Below, one piece after another: positions 33,301-42,501 of a stretch of 64,000 nucleotides of DNA. The DNA lies in assembly GCA_003290165.1 (NCBI GenBank), contig QNQO01005807.1:1-64000 (forward strand). The letters are read 5' to 3'. Numbering within the stretch: position 1 is the stretch's first letter; each line of letters begins with the position of its first letter. The translations under genes and the position numbers were made by a program. The notes beneath the pieces were generated by a model. That model was not told the origin of the DNA. It made no database searches and was given only the letters and a program-made list of their open reading frames with translations. The stretch is from Berberis thunbergii. Lineage: Eukaryota; Streptophyta; Magnoliopsida; Ranunculales; Berberidaceae.

Positions 33301-34956
33301 TGTAAAAACATATAACCAACTGTCAACAATTATAACAAATCCTTCCCAGCGAATTATTCCTGAGAAGACTAAATTTTCATTTATATAATAGTTGACACTC
33401 ATTTCCAACGATTAAAAAACATTTAATTTTGCAATATTACCAAAATGTCGTGAAAATCCAACTCATTTAACTTGGGAGATTTAAAAATATAGCCGTCAAA
33501 TAAAACAAGGAATTGTATCATTGTGTCAAAGAGACTCCATTACTAAACTTTAGATATTTAAGGACACCTGATATATGAAACTTGAAAGTGCAGGAAATAT
33601 ACCCATCGCAAAGATATGGAGCAAAATACAAGTAGTTGGGGACAGATTCATTTAACAATATTTAGTTTCTTTTGCGTTGTCCTTTTGTTTTAATGTTATT
33701 TTTCTTTTGGATGTATTATTATGACCATCGAAAAATCATGATCATTAAAGATTGCATTTTTCACCCTTAGCATGAATAGATTTTTCCATATTATGGTTTG
33801 ATGTTATTTTGAAACAGAGTTTTGTGCAGTTTTTTTTTAAACAGTTTTAATGCACGTATTCTTTGCGCATGTGCCGAGGAACAAGGGATGCTAAAAGTTG
33901 TATTTGTGACTTAATGGCATATCACATGCTTCCTATAACCAGGTATTACAATGTAACCCTCCAACATGTGACACCACATTTCATTTAGAATTTACGGTGT
34001 AACAACATATAAACAACAGTCATAACAAATCCTTCCCAGCGAATTATTCCTGAGAAGACTAAATTTCATTCATATAATAGTTGACACACTCATTTCCAAC
34101 GATTAAAAATCATTTAATTTTGCAATATTATTAAAATGTAGTGAAAACCCCAACTCATTTAACTTGGGAGATTTAAAAATATAGCCGTCAAATAAAACTA
34201 GGAATTGTATCATTGAGTCAAAGAAACTCTATTACTAAACCTTAGATATTTAACGACACCTGATATATGAAACTTGAAAGTGCCGGATATATAACCTCGC
34301 CAAAGATATGGAGTAAAATACAAGTAGTTAGGAACAGGATTCCTTTAGGGTTAAATATGAGTGGGGTGAGTATATTTAAAAAAAAAATGAAAAGAAAAGT
34401 TAAAATGATGATATATAAAGATTTGCAAAACTAATTCAAACACAAACAAGCTGAATAACTCCATAAAGGACCTATGCAAATAAACATATAATATCTCGAG
34501 GCAAGGCTTGCATTTTAAATGTAAAAGTACATTAACAAATCAAATATATCTACAACAAAAAAAACTTACAGCTCTTTGGTGAGTTCCATGAGGACCATCA
34601 AGAATTTTAATACGAGCCCTTGACTCCTCGCACATTTTCTTGATGAACTCTCCTTTGCGGCCAATGATACCACCAACCTTTTGGGCAGGAACAAGTAACC
34701 GGAAAACATTTTCTCCAGGCCATCCAGGCCACTTTTTTTCATTACCTCCAATTTCATAATCATCATGTCCATGTGTTTGTTGAGGAACCAAGTTAGAATG
34801 ATCATCATGTCCAAGTGTTTCTTGATCGTGTCCATTTGTTTCTTGAGGGATCAAGTTAGAATCATCATTATGTCTATTTGTTTCTTGAGTGACCAAGTTT
34901 TCAGGAATAATAGTACCATCATGATCCACAAAGACTTCCCCTGAAGCATCCATCAT
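21354..34956 (-). CDS. FLK: FLK-like protein with three KH domains (RNA-binding, flowering-time family), six coding exons
   Basis: Coding exons on the minus strand: 34956-34570, 28493-28247, 22875-22727, 22610-22275, 21990-21796 and 21557 to the stop, all with consistent phases and GT-AG borders. The protein of about 500 residues has an acidic N-terminus with imperfect GHDD repeats, [20 protein letters not shown] (74-93), KH1 with GRKG (99-102), KH2 with GKQG (189-192), a middle segment rich in HQSWGPP repeats, and KH3 with GDAG (about 390), then a Tyr/Gly/Ser-rich tail. The blocks [22 protein letters not shown], [10 protein letters not shown] and [15 protein letters not shown] are those of Arabidopsis FLK, a nuclear KH protein that lowers FLC expression in the autonomous flowering pathway; PEPPER and HEN4-type paralogues fit less well. 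In the last exon a six-base homopolymer puts the tail out of frame: as written it ends at 21354, while the conserved frame would end [12 protein letters not shown] at 21370. Confidence 0.9.
23848..24478. mobile_element. Probable DNA transposon with short inverted ends
   Basis: The left end CCAAGGAAGCACAGACTC and the right end GTGCATCCTTGG are inverted (CCAAGGAWGCAC). Inside, both flanks hold many GTGTCCGACAC / CGACACG palindromic motifs, and the middle is AT-rich. No clear target duplication was seen, so the class is left open. Confidence 0.5.
26130..27440 (-). mobile_element. L1-type LINE fragment in an FLK-like intron
   Basis: The minus strand has decayed pieces of a plant L1 polymerase: a block resembling [19 protein letters not shown] (27005-27274) with an [13 protein letters not shown] reading, later the C-terminal region (26613-26431), and the terminal [10 protein letters not shown] motif (26450-26350). 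It is on the same strand as the host gene. Stops are frequent and the 5' end is absent. Confidence 0.75.
28598..28700 (+). mobile_element. Very short 5'-truncated RTE LINE, 3' tail only
   Basis: Shares TGTGGGAAGATCG, ATTGCTTGG, ACCAAAAT, GTAGCCAACCCCGA and CGGGAATGGGCTTTGATGATG with the 3' end of the LINE at 463-560, and ends in the same GATGATG tail. Only about 100 bp was inserted, about 105 bp before an FLK-like exon. A target duplication was not evident. Confidence 0.78.
28748..29061. repeat. Tandem duplication, 157-bp unit
   Basis: TGGATATCCATGATATGAATC begins units at 28751 and 28908, and the units stay aligned to TTTTCAGATCCGGG at their ends. Few substitutions separate them. Confidence 0.9.
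30141..31216. mobile_element. Probable Mutator-like element with long terminal inverted repeats
   Basis: The first about 130 bp (CTACTCTCC, CCAATCTGACTCC, ACATGTGGACA, TAGTCAAACCC, in this order) recur inverted in the last about 120 bp (GGGTTTGACTA, TGTCCACATGT, GGAGTTAGATTGG, GGAGAGTAG). The interior is G/A- or C/T-rich and codes for nothing known. Long inverted repeats suggest a MULE. No 9-bp duplication was confirmed, so the ends are approximate. Confidence 0.6.
32947..34345. repeat. Tandem duplication, 702-bp unit, in an FLK-like intron
   Basis: TAACAATATTT starts copies at 32951 and 33653. Both run through TGGATGTATTATTATGACCA, TTCTTTGCGCATGTGCC, CTTCCCAGCGAATTATTCC and CAAGTAGTT in the same order. 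Small indels and substitutions separate them, so the event is not recent. Confidence 0.9.
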
Positions 34957-36110
34957 GTGTTTCCGCTGTTTCAGAGAGTAAAACCGATAAATGAAATCGC
35001 TGAGGCAAAACCATAAGCTGAATGGATTGATACATGTTTATTGTGCTGGAAGCAAAAATAAGAATATCATTTGTGAAAAGGACAGAACATCAATAAAAAG
35101 AGAAAGGCAGTACACAAGTAGCAAATGGCAGATAGAGGAAATACTAACTTTGCAAAAGACGCACTTACCAGATGCTAACATTGGCAAATGTGGAAAAACC
35201 AAAAGGATTTGCTCATGAACAATTTTAAACCATTATTACTAGAAGCAACACATGAAATTTATCTTTAGGGGGGGAGATATGAATTAATTAAGGAGGAATA
35301 GTTCAACACATTCTACAAGTGAAAACGAGGAACCAAGAAACACTGAAGTAAAAAGCAAAGCATACAAAGAAACAGCACTTCTTTAACGAGCTCAAGGACA
35401 GAAAAAAGTCAATCACTTCAAAGACTTCAAGCAAATCCTGTATCCGAGGGAAAATAAAAATAAATAGATAATATAAATAAATATCCAAAGCGAAGAAAAT
35501 CATTTCCCTAACAAGAATGAAATTATCATACGGAAAATCCCGTGTATAACTACAAAAGGGACTCAGCTTTAGCTCCCATATATGTGAGGTCGTCCAAGTC
35601 AATTTATCTGTTCAGTAAGTTTAAACAAGCACGACCTATTTTCCAATCAGATCAAAATTCAAGTGCGAAACCTACCTATCAATGAAACCTATTTTCCAAT
35701 CAGATCAAAATTCAAGTGCGAAACCTACCTCGCAATGAATGGGCTTACAATGATGTAATCTGGCAAGACAACGTGAAAAAACACATACTCAAACAAGTTA
35801 ATCCGATAAACTTGAACAAGAGCCCATTGCTCAATCCCCTTCAATTTTGAAGATGTTTATCAACAAATCTTATTAACAATAATAGAGAGATAACCAGTTG
35901 CTATGCAAAATTTCATCCAATTTTCCATTTCATCCCAAATTCCATCTTCTTGGAAATTACAATAAGGAATCCCAATCTACGGGCTGTATGTCTTTCCAAA
36001 GTCAAATTAGGAAAATAAACCTCCTTCCCCTGATATCAAGGATTTATACATCCTCCGTGAAATTTTCATGCATTTTCAGTTCCTACCAAATAAACCCCTA
36101 CGGAGACTAA

Positions 36111-38839
36111 CAGGGGGGTATTCAATCATGTATTTTAATAGATTCTGAAAGATTTTAAAGTCCATTAAAATATAGGGGTATTCAATTAAGGATTTAAAAC
36201 AATACAATGAAATCTAGGGGTATTCAAACATAGATTTTAAATGATTGTTTTATAATCCATTAAAATCATGGGGTATTCAATCATGGATTTTAAACAATAC
36301 AATGAAATCTAGGGGTATTCAAACAGCAGTGGATTTTAATGGATTTATTGACTTGATGGACTTTGAAAGACTTTGAAGAATTTATGTGTGAAACATATAA
36401 ATACCAAAACCCTTTTCAAATCCACCCATCTCCCCTCGGATTTCAATTTCTCTCCTTCCTCCCTTTCTCCACCCCTCTTCACATCATTGAAGCAGATCTC
36501 CCTTGGAAGGTTTCTCTTCATCGCAGAGAACACCAGGTACTTCTCTCATCTTATTCCATATCTATTTCTCGATCTCTACTTCTAGATCTCTACTTCTCAA
36601 TCCATTGATCAAAATTTCTTCTTTCACACCTCATTCGCAACCCCTTGTTCGAAATCTCCAATATCCATCTCACAACTTTATGAGATCTGAACTCTACATT
36701 CAAAACTCAAAATGGATCAAAGGGCTTGGAGTTTACAGATATTGGAGCAACACCTTGTCATCGCTAATGTGCTTTCTCCTTTTCACCGAGCTCACCTTGT
36801 CATCGCTGCAGTTGAGCAGATTTTTATTTAGTGTTTGGAGCATAACTGCACCAACTATGGATTTTTAGTGACAGCCCATCTCTAATGTGCTTTCTCCTTA
36901 TCCCTCCTTTTTTCAGAGCTTTGTTGATAATTTCTCTTAGAGTTTGTCAAATATTTATGGTCCAGCTGATCATGCCAATTGATTTCAATTTTGGGAGGAA
37001 TTAAACTCCATTCAGGGTCTATGGAATGTCCCTTGGTTCCTTGGAGAGGATTTAATGGTACTAAAGATGCTTAGGAGAAATGGCAACACTAGGTGAACTT
37101 CTCATGTTAAGACATTTTGTCCACTACCTCTTTCTAATGGAGCTCCCACTGGATTCTTTAAGGCAACTAGGGGAATTAGGCAAGGTGACCCCATCTCCCA
37201 TTGTGCTTCTCTTTGGTAGGAGAAGCTTTGTTTCTCAGAGCCCAACATCTCCATCTCATTCAGGAATTCAAGGTCTCTGATGAAGGCATTTTTATCCCAA
37301 TTTTACAATATGCAAATGATACTATTATTTCTTGGACCTCTCCCCTGATCAGTTCAAAGTGGTTCAATCTATTCTTCTGTGGTTTGAAGTGAGCACTGGG
37401 TTGTCCATCAACTACCACAAATCAATGATTTACCTGTGGGAAATGTTGAACATCTGAATTCTCTAGTTGACATTCTTCATTGCATGAAAGGCAAGCTCCC
37501 ATGTCTTCATTTAGGACTGTCTTTAGGAGCTAAATACAAGAGTAGGAATTCACAGTAGGTTAGTTGTCTAGAAGGGAAAATATATAACTAAGGTTAGAAG
37601 GCTCAGTCTTATCAAGAGTACCCTCACTAGCATCCTTGTCCTTATGATGTCAGTCTTTCCTCTTCCTGCTTCTGTAGCTAATGACATAGAAAAGATTTGT
37701 AAACCTAAGAGCATTTGGTCAGTGGACAGAGATTTGTAAACCTATGAGCATAGGAGTTTTAGGCATCACAAAGCTTAAGCATTTCAATCAAGCTCTTCTA
37801 TCCAAAAATGGCTTTGGCGATTTGGTAAAGAAAAATGCACTCTGTGGAAAACTATCATCCAACAAAAATATGGGATTCTTCCTAATGGTTGGTTTACCAA
37901 CCAAGTCTCCACTACTTATGGGTGTAGTTGGTGGAAAGCTCTCATGAATTTGAAGCCTTTATTTGAGAAAGAGATATCTTATGTTGCAGGCAAAGGCTCT
38001 AGAATCAAGTTCTGGGAGGACACATGGGTTGGTTTGCAACCACTCAAAACCAAATTTCAAGCCATCTATGACATCTCCCAAAGCAAAGGTGCCAACATCT
38101 CCCAATTTTACCTTGGCTTGCAAAACAACTCCAACTCTTGGGAACTTGCTCTTAGAAGGGGTGTGGGAGACAATGAAATATCATATTTATCGAGGTGGCG
38201 GATGTTTTATGTAGTATCTCCATATCTGATGAGGATGATGACTGGATCTGGGATGGTAAATCATGGAAGTTCTTAGTTCATAGCTGCCACCAAAAAGCAA
38301 GTTCTCCAGTCCATTCAACTATCCAACCTTGTTGTTTCCCCAACAAAAATTTTTGGTTGAAAGAAGTCCATCCTAGAGTGAATTTCTTCACTTGGGCCCT
38401 TGCACATGGAAACTTCCGACAATGGACTCACAATCATAGAGGTCTGCTGATTGCAAACAGGTGTAGTCTCAATCCAGGTCCATTTGTGATGAGTCAGCTA
38501 GGGTTTTGCCTTCTGAAAATTCCTTTCTTGGATGGTTTGAGCAATGGAGAAGAGATGGCCACTCTATCATTGGAGCTTGGTTATGGACCAGAGTCATTCT
38601 AGCTATTGTTTGGTTAATTTGGAAGGCGACCAATAATATAATTTTTAGAAGGGAAAACAAGGATCTTCTCACTGTTAAAATCCATAATAAAAATCCATTA
38701 AAATCCTGTGGATTCTGTAAATTCCACAAAATCCAGTCACTTAAAATCCATTAAAATCCAGTGAATTCTGTAAAGTCTTTCAGACTCTATTAAAATCCAT
38801 GAGATTTAAAGTCTTTTAGACTGATTGAATACCCCCCTG
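36111..38839. mobile_element. PIF/Harbinger-like element, 2.7 kb, enclosing an L1 fragment
   Basis: The ends are exact inverted repeats of 18 bp, CAGGGGGGTATTCAATCA, and are flanked by TAA (36108-36110 and 38840-38842), the 3-bp TWA duplication of PIF/Harbinger. Near the left end the GGGGTATTCAA motif recurs three more times with ATTTTAAA spacers, and the right end has repeated AAAATCCATTAAAATCC. No Harbinger transposase or Myb-like gene was seen. Instead the interior holds leader-like sequence (36380-36560, with a CACCAG|GTACTT donor) and L1 LINE sequence. Confidence 0.82.
36930..38650 (+). mobile_element. L1-type LINE fragment inside the Harbinger-like element
   Basis: On the plus strand: NVYGP-like and FWEELNSIQGLWNVPWFLG followed by a GGDFN-like endonuclease motif (36940-37050), then a jump to GIRQGDPIS and ILQYANDTIISW of the RT (37170-37330), and finally the C-terminal zinc-binding region with WLKEVHPRVNFFTWALAHG (38350-38410) and LIWKATNNIIF (38615-38645). 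The endonuclease-to-RT segment is deleted. It lies antisense to the FLK-like gene. Frameshifts are numerous. Confidence 0.8.
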
Positions 38840-39087
38840 TAAAGAACAGTCTAATCAAACTAAAACCCTAAAATCACAAAAAAAAAAAAAAAAAAAAACC
38901 CTCCGACATCAACAGATTCATCTAATAGTAACAAAAATCCGCAGATGTGGACATGCAACATGGAGAAATTTCAGTAGGAGGATCAACTCGTTGCAAGGAA
39001 TCAAGAAAAGCGAAATAAACAGAGAAATCTACGAAGAGTGTAGATGAAATCCTAGAACTGCATTGAAGTTTGTACTAGTTCACTTAC

Positions 39088-39240
39088 AGAGCTCTGAAGG
39101 CGGGAGCGCGCGAGAGAGAGAGAGAGATTGGAGAGCGAAAGAGATGGGAGGGAAGGAGTAGGTTTTGTAATTGAGTTTTTGAAGATGAGTGAAAGACAGA
39201 GGTTTGCTGCTTTGGGCCCCCGGTGCATTTTTCGCTCCAT
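39088..39240 (-). other. Leader exon of the FLK-like gene (5' UTR)
   Basis: The exon ends at AGCTCT|GTAAGTG (39088/39087) and contains a CT-rich leader (the plus strand shows GAGAGAGAGAGAG at 39112-39126). The 5' limit is not fixed by the sequence. The intron joins it to the exon with the start codon. Confidence 0.55.
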
Positions 39241-39479
39241 TTACATTCTCGGACCACTGCCAAAGGATGAAGCCATTCTTGGTGCATCGAGATGTGTAAT
39301 TGGGTGTGGTTGCAACTATGTGCATCATCTTTGACCATCGTATTTTCATGTTCTGCTGAATAGCCCAAACCGTAGTGGAGTTAAAGTTTCGACCTACACT
39401 ACACATTGCTAGAAAAGAGTGAATCGGTTTCATTTAAGTCGAGCTAGGCATGCAAATAGATTTGTGCGCACATGATTGT
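39200..39479 (-). promoter_or_regulatory. Remaining proximal promoter of the FLK-like gene
   Basis: About 240-280 bp lie between the leader exon and the gypsy LTR at 39480. A TGGGCCC box (near 39214-39221), typical of constitutive plant promoters, is present; no clear TATA box. Everything further upstream was displaced by the retrotransposon. Confidence 0.45.
39475..39479. repeat. Target duplication of element B, left copy
   Basis: ATTGT, repeated at 45088-45092. Confidence 0.92.
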
Positions 39480-39932
39480 TGTCATGGACTAGCAATCTGT
39501 GCGACACTAGCTATCCAAATCACTAGTAAGCCTATGAGTAGTTACTTTGACGGGCACAAATATTAACTTGAGAATGCACAATATCAATCTGTAGACAATA
39601 TAACAATGCACAATAGTCAGCAAAAACTCTCATTAACATTCAATAGATTACAATGGAGAGGAACGTTCGATGTTATCGATCGATGAAAATACAAGTTTGA
39701 AGTTGAAAAGCAATGCAAAGAAAACAATAAAAATGCTAGCGGTACAGTCTGGCCCGACTATGCAATGGAGGCAACACGTCCTCACAGTCAAGAGCTCAAA
39801 CATTCCTCCTATAATATAGATGCTAAGCATTTGGGCACTTTTCAAAAGGGAACATTGAGTTTTGAGACCATTAGAAAAGTCTTGAAAGGCCTCTGACCTT
39901 GATTTTCCTGACCAACGGTACTAGTCCTGACA
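39480..39932 (-). repeat. 3' LTR of element B
   Basis: 453 bp, starting TGTCATGGACTAG and ending CTAGTCCTGACA. A 26-bp deletion near 39667 explains the difference from the 479-bp 5' LTR. Confidence 0.93.
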
Positions 39933-39943
39933 CTCTCCCCTAT

Positions 39944-41860
39944 TCAATTCGCTGACACCCTCGCAGCGAACTTTTTCAAGTACTCTTCCAGCTTTGAGAG
40001 GTATGGCAGCAGATGCTCGACTGGCTCCCAACTGATCTCTAAAGGAGGTTCATCTTGCCACTTGACCAAATACTCTCTATCCAGTCCTGTATTGTTGATG
40101 AGGCGGTCAGCTAAGATTTTTTCCACTTCTCGATCTGGCTTAGTAGGATGCTTAGGCAATGCTCGGGTAGATACATTTCTTGTGGGATCAGCGGCATCTG
40201 TATGGTAGGACTTCAAGTTACTTGCATGGAAGACAGGATGGGTGACACGGAACCAATGTGGTAACTTGACGCGATAAGAGACTTTTCCTACTTTCTTAAT
40301 AATCTGTACCGGTACCTCATAGTTGCGAAACATATTGTTGTGTGCTCTAGCTGTCCGTTTATACTTGTTGAACATATCTAACTTCACCAATACCAAGTCC
40401 CCGGCTTCAAAATGATCGATCCGTCGTTTCTTGTCGGCCCATTTCTTCATGTGACGGGAATCTTTCTCAAGATAGGCTCGAGCAACTTCGATGTTTTTCT
40501 GCCAGGCTTTGACAAATTCAAGACTTCTTGGGCTGGGTCCTTGGTATCCGGTCAGCACTGTATGTGGTGTCAATGGTTGCTGACCAGTGACTAACTGAAA
40601 GGGGCTGGAGTGAGTAGCTGAGCTCTTTTGTAAGTTGAAACAGAATTGTACAACATCAAGTAGTCTCACCCAATTTTTCTGGTTTGCACTTATAAAATGA
40701 CGAAGGTATTCTTCAAGCATAGAGTTAAAGCGCTCAATCTGTCCGTCAGATTGGGGATATTGGTTTGTCGACATATTAAGTTTGGATCCCAAGAGCTTGA
40801 ACAACTCCTTCCAGAACTTTCTTGTGAAGCGAGTATCACGGTCGCTAACAATGTTTTCGGGCAGTTCCCAATACTTCACTACATGCTTGAGGAACAATTG
40901 TGTCGTATCTTCGGCTGTGCAAGTTAATCCGGTCGGCACAAATGTCACATGCTTTGAGAATCGGTCAACAACTACAAGGATACTTCTGAAATCCTCCACT
41001 TTCGGTAACCCAGTAATGAAGTCCATGGAAACACTTTTCCAAGGACGAGTTGGAACAGGCAAGGGTTCTAGTAAGCCTACTGGTCGATCTCTTTCAACCT
41101 TATCTTGCTGGCGAATAAGACATGTTCGAACATAGGCCATTACATCCTCCTGTATCTGCGGCCAATAGTACCCCCTCTCTAGTAATGCAAGTGTTCGTCT
41201 CCAACCTGGATGTCCCGCCCAATGGGTGTCGTGGCATTCTCTCAAAAGTTTTTTCCTCAAACCAGAAGTTCTTGGAACATAGAAGCGATTACCAGTTGTG
41301 AGTATTGCCCCATCTTTTATCCAGAACCCTCGAGTTTTGCCCTGCTTGATCAACTCTATAATCGCCTTCGCTTGTGAATCTGTCTGTAGGCCTACTTTGA
41401 TCTTTTCCAAGATGGTGTGACTCGGACCAGTATGGGTTAGCACTGCAAGGTCTGCCCTTCTACTGAGTGCGTCAGCTACATTGTTAGTGCGCCCTGGCTT
41501 GTATTCCAATACTAAGTCAAATTCTGCTAATTTTTCCTGCCATCGAGATTGCTTGGAGGTTAGCATCTTCTGAGTAAGGAAATGGTTTGCTGCAGCATTA
41601 TCCGTTTTAACAAGGATTTGAGATCCCAAGAGGTAGTGTCTCCACACCCGTAAACAATGTATAATGGCTAGCAATTCCTTTTCCTGAGCTGAGTAACGAG
41701 ACTCTGTATCATTCAACTTTCGACTCTCATATGCTATCGGGTGACCATCTTGAAGTAAAACTCCCCCTAAGGCATAATCAGATGCATCTGCTTGTACTTC
41801 AAAGGGCTTGGTGATGTCTGGCAAGGCCAATATTGGATCTTTCATCACGGCCAATTTCAA
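39944..41860 (-). CDS. gypsy RNase H - integrase - chromodomain part of pol, element B
   Basis: A 638-codon open frame. The RNase H domain begins FEVQADASDYALGGVL (about residues 20-35). The integrase zinc-binding region (about 200-255) has H-D-T-H-W-A-G-H, but the second cysteine of the usual C-x2-C is arginine (TCLIRQQDK). The catalytic D,D,E residues are in SMDFITGLP (about 280), SDRDTRF (about 340) and QSDGQIERFN (about 372). A C-terminal chromodomain (about 575-630) with EYLVKWQDEPPLEISWEP targets chromatin in this clade. The missing zinc ligand would probably impair integrase. A stop near 41890 and shifts further upstream cut it off from RT. Confidence 0.9.
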   Translation of the reverse strand: MKLAVMKDPILALPDITKPFEVQADASDYALGGVLLQDGHPIAYESRKLNDTESRYSAQEKELLAIIHCLRVWRHYLLGSQILVKTDNAAANHFLTQKMLTSKQSRWQEKLAEFDLVLEYKPGRTNNVADALSRRADLAVLTHTGPSHTILEKIKVGLQTDSQAKAIIELIKQGKTRGFWIKDGAILTTGNRFYVPRTSGLRKKLLRECHDTHWAGHPGWRRTLALLERGYYWPQIQEDVMAYVRTCLIRQQDKVERDRPVGLLEPLPVPTRPWKSVSMDFITGLPKVEDFRSILVVVDRFSKHVTFVPTGLTCTAEDTTQLFLKHVVKYWELPENIVSDRDTRFTRKFWKELFKLLGSKLNMSTNQYPQSDGQIERFNSMLEEYLRHFISANQKNWVRLLDVVQFCFNLQKSSATHSSPFQLVTGQQPLTPHTVLTGYQGPSPRSLEFVKAWQKNIEVARAYLEKDSRHMKKWADKKRRIDHFEAGDLVLVKLDMFNKYKRTARAHNNMFRNYEVPVQIIKKVGKVSYRVKLPHWFRVTHPVFHASNLKSYHTDAADPTRNVSTRALPKHPTKPDREVEKILADRLINNTGLDREYLVKWQDEPPLEISWEPVEHLLPYLSKLEEYLKKFAARVSAN

Positions 41861-41890
41861 GTCTTGGAATGAAGCTTCACACTGCCTATC

Positions 41891-42418
41891 TCATTCCCAT
41901 GTTCGGTCTTGTTTCAACAAATTTGTCAGGGCAACAGCTCTCTTAGAGTAGTCCCTTATGAAGCGACGATAATAGTTTGCGAGTTCAAGGAAAGAACGTA
42001 ATTGAGACACGTTCTTAGGAGAGTTCCAATCATGGATTGCCTTGACTTTCTCCATGTCCATCTGAATCTTGCCATTGCCAATAACATGACCCAAGAAATT
42101 GATATGGGTCTGGCCGAATGAGCACTTTTCCTTCTTGACAAAGAGATGATTATCCCTAAGGATTTGGAACACTTCTCGCAAATGATGTAGGTGTTCTTCT
42201 ATAGTCCGACTATAAACCACAATGTCGTCAAGATAGACAACCACAGACTTGTCCAGAAGGTGACAGAACATGCCATTCATAAGGGTGCAAAATGTAGCTG
42301 GAGCATTGGTCAAGCCGAAGGGCATTACTAGGAACTCATATGACCTATATCTAGTAGAACAAGCAGTATTTGGTTCGTCACCAGCAGCAATGCGGACCTG
42401 ATGGTAACCTGATCTCAA
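41891..42418 (-). pseudogene. gypsy reverse transcriptase core, element B
   Basis: A 175-codon frame with [26 protein letters not shown], the YLDDIVVYS catalytic motif, and FLGHVIG. It ends at a stop created by a G-to-A change (TGG to TGA) near 41891, just before RNase H. Upstream, a small deletion near 42505 separates it from the RT N-terminus. Confidence 0.9.
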
Positions 42419-42501
42419 GTCGAGTTTTGTGAAGTATTTAGCGGATCCAAGTTGGTCAAATAAGTTTGCAATGAGCGGCAGCGGATATTTGTTCTTTATA
42501 G

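Larger units (their letters stand above)
28494..34569 (-). other. FLK-like gene, long intron between the first and second coding exons
   Basis: 6.1 kb, from a GTAAGT donor to a TTGTAAG acceptor. It contains an RTE 3' tail, a 157-bp tandem duplication, a probable Mutator-like element and a 702-bp tandem duplication, described separately. 31250-32940 shows nothing recognisable. Confidence 0.75.
34966..39087 (-). other. FLK-like gene, first intron (in the 5' untranslated region)
   Basis: Inferred from a CTCT|GTAAGTG donor at 39087 and a CTGAAACAG acceptor ending at 34966, ten bases before the start codon. It contains the PIF/Harbinger-like element 36111-38839. 34991-36100 shows nothing but a short direct repeat (CCTATTTTCCAATCAGATCA twice, near 35636 and 35689). 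Confidence 0.65.
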
